A stretch of DNA of 5,233 nt from Halanaerobiales bacterium. Its GTDB lineage: Bacteria > Bacillota > Halanaerobiia > Halanaerobiales > M55B127. The stretch lies in the NCBI GenBank assembly GCA_021736965.1, contig JAIPEV010000143.1:1-5233 (forward strand). The letters are read 5' to 3'. Both the position numbers and the translations under genes were made by a program. Numbering within the stretch: position 1 is the stretch's first letter; each line of letters opens with the position of its first letter. This document shows positions 1 to 4,890 of this stretch, piece after piece. Under the pieces are notes generated by a model. It was not told where the DNA came from. It worked only from the letters and a program-made list of their open reading frames with translations, and did no database searches.

Positions 1-197
1 TTAATAATCCGATTGATATAGAAGTAAAAATCAGATATAACAGTCCTGAGGTAAAAGCAAAATTAATTCCATTTACAGATCATAAATTCAAGGTACTTTT
101 TGAAGAAAAACAAAGAGCTGTTACTCCAGGACAGTCTGCAGTATTTTATAAGGGAGATTTAGTAATTGGTGGTGGCATAATAAAAAACAGTTTTTAA
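1..197 (+). CDS. mnmA: tRNA-specific 2-thiouridylase MnmA, C-terminal end (partial)
   Basis: The window opens inside this gene. The reading frame from base 3 gives 64 residues before the TAA at 195-197. The segment VKIRYNSPEVKAKLIP, then EEKQRAVTPGQSAVFY, then a GDLVIGGG-type end, is the signature of the C-terminal beta-barrel domain of MnmA (TrmU). MnmA is a cytoplasmic enzyme that puts sulfur on U34 of the tRNAs for Lys, Glu and Gln, using ATP and a cysteine desulfurase/sulfur relay. The catalytic cysteines and the PP-loop lie upstream, outside the window. The gene converges on the repressor gene, with only 7 bases between the two stop codons and no convincing terminator in the gap. The identification is strong even though only the tail is visible. 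Confidence 0.93.
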   Translation, partial: NNPIDIEVKIRYNSPEVKAKLIPFTDHKFKVLFEEKQRAVTPGQSAVFYKGDLVIGGGIIKNSF

Positions 198-204
198 TTT
201 AAAA

Positions 205-576
205 TTATTTATCTTCTAAAATATGACTTAATCCCTGACCAAATAGACACATAACATGTTCATCATCTAAAGAATAATAAACTGATCTCCCCTCTTTTCT
301 GTATTTGACTAATTTATTATTTCTTAATACCCTTAATTGATGTGAAATAGCTGATGAACTCATATCTAATAGTTCAGATAAATCACACACACAAAGTTCT
401 TTTTCATTTAAGGCATGTAATATTTTAATCCTAGTTGGATCTCCTAATACTTTAAATGTTTCTGATAATTCATAGACAACATCATCACTTATTTTTTTTT
501 CTTTTAATAAAGCCACAACTTCTTTATTGGGATCAAATGCTTCACAAACATCACACATCTTTTCTTGACTTAACAT
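205..576 (-). CDS. cadC: CadC-like ArsR/SmtB-family metal-sensing repressor
   Basis: A 123-residue winged-helix repressor of the ArsR/SmtB family. Numbered from the ATG at 576, the dimer core begins near residue 35 (FKVLGDPTRIKILHAL). ELCVCDL carries Cys62 and Cys64. The recognition helix is about 73-87 (SSSAISHQLRVLRNN) and the wing is KYRKEGRSVYYSL. Two N-terminal cysteines, Cys8 and Cys11, complete the pattern of the Cd/Pb-sensing alpha3N site of staphylococcal CadC. Asp105, His107, His118 and Glu121 have the same spacing as the alpha5 zinc site of CadC/SmtB, so both sites look present. An extra cysteine sits at 110. A GTG at 585 would add three residues, but it lies inside the ribosome-binding sequence, so the ATG is preferred. 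The gene directly follows the efflux ATPase and is probably co-transcribed and autoregulated. The specific inducing metal (Cd, Pb or Zn) is inferred from the family. Confidence 0.9.
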   Translation of the reverse strand: MLSQEKMCDVCEAFDPNKEVVALLKEKKISDDVVYELSETFKVLGDPTRIKILHALNEKELCVCDLSELLDMSSSAISHQLRVLRNNKLVKYRKEGRSVYYSLDDEHVMCLFGQGLSHILEDK

Positions 577-580
577 ATTA

Positions 581-591
581 ATCACCCCTTA
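581..591 (-). promoter_or_regulatory. Ribosome-binding site of the repressor, overlapping the ATPase stop
   Basis: The - strand reads TAAGGGGTGATTAATATG. The TAA that ends the ATPase runs into the Shine-Dalgarno sequence AAGGGGTG, which is 6 bases before the repressor ATG. This rules against the GTG at 585 as the start, because that GTG is part of the ribosome-binding site. The overlap also suggests translational coupling of the two genes on one mRNA. Confidence 0.8.
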
Positions 592-2949
592 ATCATTTAT
601 TATTCTAATTGAATTAAGTACTGCTAACAATGCAACACCTACATCTGCAAAGACTGCTTGCCACATTGTTGCTAGACCAAACACTCCAAGCATTAAAACA
701 ACGGTCTTAACACCTAAAGCTAATATAATATTTTGCCATACTATTTTTCTTGTTTTATTAGAAATTTTAATTGCTTCTACTAATTTATATAGTGCATCTG
801 TCATAAGTACTATATCAGCAGCTTCAATCGCAGCATCTGAACCTAAGCCCCCCATTGCAATTCCAATATCAGATCTAGCTAATACAGGAGCATCATTTAT
901 ACCATCACCTACAAATATTACATTATCTTTATCATTACTATGATTAATGATTTCTTCTATACATTCAACCTTTTGATCTGGTAATAATTCTGCATAATAA
1001 TTATCTATATTTAATTTATCTGCCACTGATTTTGCTATACTCTTTTGATCACCAGTTAACATTGAAATATATTTAACACCAATATTTTTTAATTTTTTTA
1101 TAGCTTTTTCTGAATCCTTTTTGATACTATCCTTTATTATTAGATAACCAGCATGTTTTTTATCTATTGCAAGATGTATTAAATTATCATTTCCTTTATT
1201 ATTAATATTTTCTACTTTTACATCATATGACTTAAGTAAGTCACTATTTCCAATTAAAATTTCCTTATCGTCTATAAGAGTATAAACACCTTTACCTGCT
1301 ACTTCTTTATGTTTTTTAATTCTTTGATGTTTTAATTCTTTATTATACTTTTCTTTTATAGAATTAGCTATTGGGTGTAATGAATTTGATTCTGCATATG
1401 CTGCATATTCTAAAATAATATCTTTAGTGTAGTTATTTAAACTAACTATTTTATTAACCTTAAACTTACCTTCAGTAAGAGTACCTGTTTTATCAAAAAT
1501 CACATGCTCAACTTTATTTAGTGCATCTAGATAATTACTTCCTTTAACCAATATTCCTCTTTTTGACGATAAACCTATTCCTCCAAAAAAACCTAATGGA
1601 ATCGAAATCAATAAAGCACAAGGACATGATACTACAAGAAATATTAACGCCCTGTAAATCCATTCTGTAAAGTTTTGTCCTGTATGTATTAATGGTGGTA
1701 TAAATGCTATCAGTACCGCAGAACCTACAACAAAGGGAGTATAGTATTTAGCAAATTTAGTTATGAATTTTTCTTGTGGCGCCTTTCTTCCTGCTGCTTC
1801 TTCAATTAGTTTTAATATCTTTGATACTGTTGATTCAACAAATTCTTTTTGAACTTTAATTTTTATTAAATTTGATTGGTTTATTGAACCACTTAATACT
1901 TCTGAACCCTCTTTTAGATTAATAAATTTAGATTCACCAGTAAGTGCTGAATTATCTATCATAGTATTACCTTCTAGAACTATACCATCAAGTGGTACTT
2001 TTTCTCCTGGCTTAACCAAAATTATATCTCCAGTGTTAACCGCTTGTGGGTTTACCTTTTTAATTTTATCTCCAATAATTAAATTTGCAAACTCAGGTTT
2101 AATATTCATTAAATCCTGTATTGATCTCCTTGATTTCTCTACTGTTTTATTTTGAAAAAGTACTCCTATTTTATAAAACAACATTACTGCAACTGCTTCA
2201 GGAAACTCTCTAATTGCAAATGCCCCAATTGTTGCTATTACCATTAAAAAGTTTTCATCAAATATTTGACCTCTTTTAATATTTTTAAATGCTTTTATTA
2301 ATACATTATGTCCAATAAGAATGTAGCTAATTCCATACATTATCCACTTTAAATAACCTGAAAGATCAACTAAATAATTAAAATTAAAGATTAATATCGC
2401 GAGAAAATATATAATACTACCAGTTATTAATGGAATATCATAATTTAAAAAAGAATTATTTGTTTCATTAATTTTATTATTCCAATTTTTATCTTTAACA
2501 TTTAGATTTTTTATAAAAGCATCAGGCTCAATACTTCTAATTATTTTATTTATCTTTTTTGCACCTATATTTTTATCATTCGATTTTATAATAAGTTTTT
2601 TAGTGCTGGGGTTGTAATTTACTTTGGTTACACTTTCTATTTCATCAATTTTTGAAGTAATTTTTGCAGCACAATTTGAACAATTTAAATTTTCAACATT
2701 ATAATCACTTTTATGTAAATTCTTTTTTTGTCTTTGAATTTTCATATTAGGTTCTATTTTTTCTACAACAGCTTCAACTTCTTTGTCATTAATTCTTTTT
2801 GAATTTTTTAAAATTATTGTGATTTTTGTATTGATAAGGTTTATATATGCTTTTTTTACTTTATTTAACTTTGATAATTTATCCTCAATCTTATATGCAC
2901 AACTTTCACATACTATTCTCTCAAAATTATATACTATTTTATTTTTCAT
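589..2949 (-). CDS. cadA: P1B-type heavy-metal (Cd/Zn/Pb) efflux ATPase with two metal-binding domains
   Basis: A 786-residue inner-membrane pump that exports soft divalent metals using ATP. Numbered from the ATG at 2949, two HMA domains open the protein: VCESC with Cys14/Cys17 and NCSNC with Cys90/Cys93. Helices 1-2 lie about 173-218 and helices 3-4 about 234-267. The actuator loop has TGES at 337-340. SCPCALL holds the metal-binding CPC (442-444) in helix 6. The phosphorylated Asp486 is in DKTGTLT, the HP motif is at 525-526, TGDQ is at 632-635, and GDGINDAP starts at 681. Lys748 in helix 7 and Asp769 in helix 8 (ADVGVALLAVLN) are the marks of the ZntA/CadA subgroup as opposed to copper pumps. 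In helix 4 a valine (263) replaces the glutamate usual in IGE. An upstream GTG at 2958 falls inside the ribosome-binding site. First gene of the operon with the repressor. Function is secure; exact metal preference is inferred. Confidence 0.95.
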   Translation of the reverse strand: MKNKIVYNFERIVCESCAYKIEDKLSKLNKVKKAYINLINTKITIILKNSKRINDKEVEAVVEKIEPNMKIQRQKKNLHKSDYNVENLNCSNCAAKITSKIDEIESVTKVNYNPSTKKLIIKSNDKNIGAKKINKIIRSIEPDAFIKNLNVKDKNWNNKINETNNSFLNYDIPLITGSIIYFLAILIFNFNYLVDLSGYLKWIMYGISYILIGHNVLIKAFKNIKRGQIFDENFLMVIATIGAFAIREFPEAVAVMLFYKIGVLFQNKTVEKSRRSIQDLMNIKPEFANLIIGDKIKKVNPQAVNTGDIILVKPGEKVPLDGIVLEGNTMIDNSALTGESKFINLKEGSEVLSGSINQSNLIKIKVQKEFVESTVSKILKLIEEAAGRKAPQEKFITKFAKYYTPFVVGSAVLIAFIPPLIHTGQNFTEWIYRALIFLVVSCPCALLISIPLGFFGGIGLSSKRGILVKGSNYLDALNKVEHVIFDKTGTLTEGKFKVNKIVSLNNYTKDIILEYAAYAESNSLHPIANSIKEKYNKELKHQRIKKHKEVAGKGVYTLIDDKEILIGNSDLLKSYDVKVENINNKGNDNLIHLAIDKKHAGYLIIKDSIKKDSEKAIKKLKNIGVKYISMLTGDQKSIAKSVADKLNIDNYYAELLPDQKVECIEEIINHSNDKDNVIFVGDGINDAPVLARSDIGIAMGGLGSDAAIEAADIVLMTDALYKLVEAIKISNKTRKIVWQNIILALGVKTVVLMLGVFGLATMWQAVFADVGVALLAVLNSIRIIND

Positions 2950-2954
2950 AGTTA

Positions 2955-2961
2955 CCACCTT
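2955..2961 (-). promoter_or_regulatory. Ribosome-binding site of the ATPase gene
   Basis: AAGGTGG on the - strand, 5 bases before the ATG at 2949. It decides the start: the in-frame GTG at 2958 is part of this site and would leave no ribosome-binding sequence upstream of itself. Confidence 0.75.
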
Positions 2962-2972
2962 TTTATTGAATG

Positions 2973-2990
2973 TATGAATAATTGTTCATA
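2973..2990 (-). promoter_or_regulatory. Predicted SmtB/CadC-type operator
   Basis: TATGAACAATTATTCATA is an inverted repeat with perfect TATGAA/TTCATA arms around 6 central bases, with partial symmetry continuing outside. It closely matches the TGAA-N6-TTCA core known for ArsR/SmtB-family metal sensors. It starts 3 bases downstream of the predicted -10 element and would cover the transcription start, so a bound repressor should block RNA polymerase. The CadC-like protein encoded at the end of this operon is the obvious ligand. The match is seen in the sequence; binding is inferred. Confidence 0.8.
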
Positions 2991-2993
2991 TAT

Positions 2994-3022
2994 AGTATAT
3001 AAAAATATGGCTACAAGTTCAA
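2994..3022 (-). promoter_or_regulatory. Sigma-A-type promoter of the cadA-cadC operon
   Basis: The -35 element TTGAAC (3022-3017) and the -10 element TATACT (2999-2994) are separated by exactly 17 bases on the - strand, and both are close to consensus. The -35 box lies in the loop of the hairpin at 3007-3035. The operator follows the -10 at once, giving a leader of roughly 40 bases before the ATPase ATG. Confidence 0.7.
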
Positions 3023-3042
3023 GTCCTGAAGCCATTTTTTTT
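2999..3042. terminator. Bidirectional terminator-like hairpin
   Basis: ATGGCT (3007-3012) and AGCCAT (3030-3035) form a 6-bp stem around a 17-base loop. The + strand has a T-tract at 3035-3042. The - strand has a shorter T-rich stretch (ATTTTTATATA). After one T-T mismatch, outer A and T runs can lengthen the stem. On the - strand it lies 5 bases past the stop of the relic reading frame at 3041-3187, as expected for the end of an upstream transcription unit. It would also insulate against + strand transcription. The long loop makes it only moderately convincing. Confidence 0.55.
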
Positions 3043-3187
3043 ATTTTATATAATTTAATGGTTTTAGTGTTTTACTTTTTATAGTTTTATAATAATTGCT
3101 ACCATCATTGCCATTTAGACCGTTATCTAATATTATTTTAGCAACTTTTATTACTTTTTGATTACTTTCTTTTAAGATAAAGTTTTT
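3041..3187 (-). pseudogene. C-terminal relic of an unidentified protein
   Basis: An open stretch of 48 codons ending in TAA at 3041-3043. It has no ATG and no start signal and is closed upstream by an in-frame TAA at 3188-3190. The translation looks like a genuine protein end: a helix-like KVIKVAKIILDNG followed by LNGNDGSNYYKTIKSKT. I do not recognise the family. Its position directly before a terminator-like hairpin fits the 3' end of a gene whose 5' part has decayed or been deleted. It may or may not belong to the same former gene as the relic at 3241-3434. It could also be chance, since AT-rich DNA often gives Lys/Ile/Asn-rich frames. Confidence 0.4.
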
Positions 3188-3240
3188 TTAATAAAAAAAG
3201 TGTAAATGTAAAAGAAATCTATTTAGGTTAGTAAAGATCA

Positions 3241-3434
3241 TTACCCTAAATCCCACAAGTCCCCTGTTTTGATTAGAGCTTATATTTCCGTCCATCTTTT
3301 TTGATATCTCTTTTTAACTTATTTAATTTATCTTCATCTGTATCTATTAGAACTTCATAAATTTGTTATCTTATTGGAGGATCCCCTTAAACAACCATTC
3401 TATTATCTATCATACAAACTTCATTTTCCTTTGG
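3241..3434 (-). pseudogene. Fragmented relic of an unidentified small protein
   Basis: Immediately after the stop of the NimA-like gene, the same frame continues with protein-like pieces broken by stops: PKENEVCMIDNRMVV, stop, GDPPIR, stop, then a 30-residue piece (3276-3365) beginning QIYEVLIDTDEDKL and ending DGRKYKL. A one-base frame change at about 3279 continues it as ALIKTGDLWDLG to a TAA at 3241-3243. Alternating acidic and basic residues and the smooth continuation across the frame change suggest a once-intact coding region now holding at least two nonsense changes and one frameshift. I do not recognise the family. The remaining bases down to 3190 show nothing else that I can support. 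Confidence 0.4.
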
Positions 3435-3899
3435 TTAATCATTTTTTTTCCCTTTAATATCTTCAATTTCAATCTCAATAATCTCTGTTTTCTGGACTGC
3501 TTTATCAACATATTTAAATCCTTTTTCTTTAAATCCCGGTGAAAACTTATTAATATATTCTCTTAAAACATCTTTTTTAGTTTGATGATCAACAAAGCTT
3601 GCTATACCAAATATCACTATACTTAGAAACTTTGAGGTGAATCTATCAGATACTAGTTGATAACTATCTATAACAGTAAAACAAACATTACTATTATATT
3701 TAATATTATCTATCTTATGTCCCTCTTTTGCACAATGGAGATATATTTTGTGATCAGAGTATATATAGTTCATTGGTGTACCATAAGGATAGTTGTTTTT
3801 ACCAATCGTTGATAATACACCTACTTCATTATCATTTAATACAGTATAGGCTTCTTTTCGACTAATTTTTTTTTGACCTCTTCTCATTTCTCTAAACAT
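3435..3899 (-). CDS. NimA-like flavin-binding protein (pyridoxamine 5'-phosphate oxidase family)
   Basis: A 154-residue cytoplasmic protein with the FMN-binding split-barrel fold, of the subgroup often annotated as nitroimidazole-resistance protein NimA. Visible signatures are the N-terminal MRRGQKKISRKEA, GVLSTIGKNNYPYGTPMNY (27-45), KIYLHCAKEGHKIDNI (51-66) and VCFTVID (72-78). The length is normal for the family and no membrane or export signal is apparent. The ATG at 3899 has GGAGG 6 bases upstream, which fixes the start. Members probably bind FMN and may reduce small molecules, but most have no known substrate, so nitroimidazole reduction is only a family-level possibility. It stands alone between the terminator-like repeat at 4037-4067 and decayed sequence downstream, and appears to have its own promoter. 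I am sure of the fold, not of the substrate. Confidence 0.85.
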   Translation of the reverse strand: MFREMRRGQKKISRKEAYTVLNDNEVGVLSTIGKNNYPYGTPMNYIYSDHKIYLHCAKEGHKIDNIKYNSNVCFTVIDSYQLVSDRFTSKFLSIVIFGIASFVDHQTKKDVLREYINKFSPGFKEKGFKYVDKAVQKTEIIEIEIEDIKGKKND

Positions 3900-3919
3900 A
3901 TTAAACCTCCAGTTTGATT

Positions 3920-3947
3920 TTAATATTCACTTATTTTAAAATATCAA
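3920..3947 (-). promoter_or_regulatory. Possible promoter of the NimA-like gene
   Basis: TTGATA (3947-3942) and TATTAA (3925-3920) are separated by 16 bases on the - strand, which would give a very short leader before the GGAGG ribosome-binding site. The -10 match is modest, and AT-rich DNA offers other candidates such as TTGAAA near 4030. Confidence 0.35.
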
Positions 3948-4025
3948 GTTTTAACATTAATAAGAAAACCTGTTTTGCTTTTTTGTTATTAATCAGTAAT
4001 CAATTAATATTAATTAAATAGTTGT

Positions 4026-4067
4026 TTTCAAAAAGTTTGAACTTTACAAAAGTCCTATTTAGTTCAA
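4026..4067 (-). terminator. Inverted repeat after the methyltransferase gene, probable terminator
   Basis: On the - strand, TTGAACT and AGTTCAA (4067-4061 and 4043-4037) form a perfect 7-bp stem around 17 bases. A competing stem, GGACTTT-TGT-AAAGTTC, lies inside it. A CTTTTTG tract follows. It sits 27 bases past the methyltransferase stop and before the NimA-like gene, so it probably ends the methyltransferase transcript. The + strand also has a T-rich run beyond the repeat. The short, AT-rich stem means an operator cannot be excluded. Confidence 0.45.
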
Positions 4068-4094
4068 TTTTATTTTAATTAATTACCTTACTCT

Positions 4095-4688
4095 TTATCT
4101 CTTCTTTTTTGCTTTGAATATAAAGTAATTCTGATCATCAATTGTTATATCTTCAAACCCATATGTCCATGACATGAGTTTCAATACCTCATCTGTAGGA
4201 ATTGGGTCTTCCTTACTTTGAACATTCTCTTTGTGTTCTTTTTTTAATTCTGACCTTGTTTTCGAATTAACTATAAAGAACATACCTCCAACTTTTAAGA
4301 ATTTATACGCATTTTTAAAAACCATATCTATCTTTTCCAGATCAGGAAATGTATCAAAGATTATTACAAAATCAAACTTTTTATTTAAATCAAGATTGGC
4401 TTCAAAGTCTAATCTTTTTAAATCTGTCTCAGGATGTATCTCTAAAAATTTTTCTATCATCTTTAGAGATATATCTATTCCAAGATAATCAGAGATATTT
4501 TCTTCTTTTAGTAAAGAGTATAAAATGCCTGTTCCTGTTCCTACCTCAAGTATTGAATGATTTTTTCCAACTTTATATTTTTTTATAAATTTCTTTGCAA
4601 CCTCTATCCTTCTTTTAGAAGTACTTTGATCTAAATCTTTGGTTTTTTCATTAAAAAACTCTATTTCTTTTTTTTTATTATCATCCAT
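4095..4688 (-). CDS. Class I SAM-dependent methyltransferase, substrate unknown
   Basis: A 197-residue soluble protein with a Rossmann-type methyltransferase core. Motif I is ILEVGTGTG (46-54), the SAM-binding glycine loop. YLGIDIS (68-74) ends strand 2 with the acidic Asp72 expected to hold the ribose hydroxyls. FDFVIIFDTFPDLEK (105-119) is the motif IV region, and FLKVGGMFFIVNS (130-142) is the usual strand 5 with its GG turn. The N-terminal 45 residues are helical and Lys-rich. The ATG at 4688 follows AAGGGGGAG at 8 bases, so the start is firm. The length is typical of small stand-alone enzymes of this superfamily. There are no cysteines at all, which argues against arsenite methyltransferase despite the metal-resistance operon nearby. 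The flanking genes do not point to a substrate: the gene upstream is a broken hydrolase gene, and the gene downstream is separated by a probable terminator. Confidence 0.85.
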   Translation of the reverse strand: MDDNKKKEIEFFNEKTKDLDQSTSKRRIEVAKKFIKKYKVGKNHSILEVGTGTGILYSLLKEENISDYLGIDISLKMIEKFLEIHPETDLKRLDFEANLDLNKKFDFVIIFDTFPDLEKIDMVFKNAYKFLKVGGMFFIVNSKTRSELKKEHKENVQSKEDPIPTDEVLKLMSWTYGFEDITIDDQNYFIFKAKKKR

Positions 4689-4730
4689 AGTATTTTCTCC
4701 CCCTTAAGTTAAGTCAAAATTTATCAAATA

Positions 4731-4763
4731 AGATATATTAAATCTCCTTCTCAATATATATCT
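4731..4763. repeat. Inverted repeat upstream of the methyltransferase gene
   Basis: AGATATAT (4731-4738) and ATATATCT (4756-4763) are perfect 8-base arms around 17 bases. On the - strand the centre holds AGAAGGAGA, a good Shine-Dalgarno sequence with no ATG at the expected distance; the codon there is ATA. It could be a repressor site, an RNA hairpin masking a ribosome-binding site, or chance in AT-rich DNA. The rest of 4689-4890 shows no intact gene. A short CTTAAGTTAAG palindrome at 4703-4713 abuts the methyltransferase ribosome-binding site. Confidence 0.3.
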
Positions 4764-4890
4764 ACTAATTTGTTTAATAATTGTAACTTAAAACCAAAAA
4801 AGATTAGATCTCAAAAATCATCCTTTCAAATAAATTTAATAATTTTTTATTCTAATTACATCAGCTTTTTTTATATTTCCCTTCTTTTTT

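Noticed and set aside
178..204. AAAAACAGTTTTT as a terminator between mnmA and the repressor gene
   Set aside because: Five A-T pairs and a three-base loop are too weak to support a terminator call. No other stem was seen in the convergent gap, so how the two transcripts end here is unclear.
589..2949. Copper-exporting ATPase (CopA), considered because of two N-terminal HMA domains and the CPC motif
   Set aside because: Helix 7 has the Lys and helix 8 the ADVGVALLAVLN aspartate of the Zn/Cd/Pb group, and the partner regulator is CadC-like. The copper-pump signature residues in helices 7-8 are absent.
2783..2977. + strand open frame of 64 codons opposite the 5' end of the ATPase gene
   Set aside because: It lies antisense to conserved HMA-domain coding sequence, its translation is a low-complexity Phe/Ile/Leu-rich string, and no ribosome-binding site is evident. 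It is a shadow.
3180..3201. AGTTTTTTTAATAAAAAAAGT inverted repeat
   Set aside because: The stem is only A-T pairs with a mismatched G and probably reflects homopolymer runs in decayed DNA. It is not a convincing terminator or operator.
4231..4588. Two overlapping + strand open frames opposite the methyltransferase
   Set aside because: Both are antisense to the conserved SAM-binding core, overlap one another in different frames, and have no family resemblance.
4095..4688. Arsenite methyltransferase (ArsM), suggested by the nearby ArsR-family regulator
   Set aside because: The protein has no cysteine, whereas ArsM enzymes depend on conserved cysteines. The ArsR-family protein here is CadC-like and paired with a cadmium/zinc-type pump.
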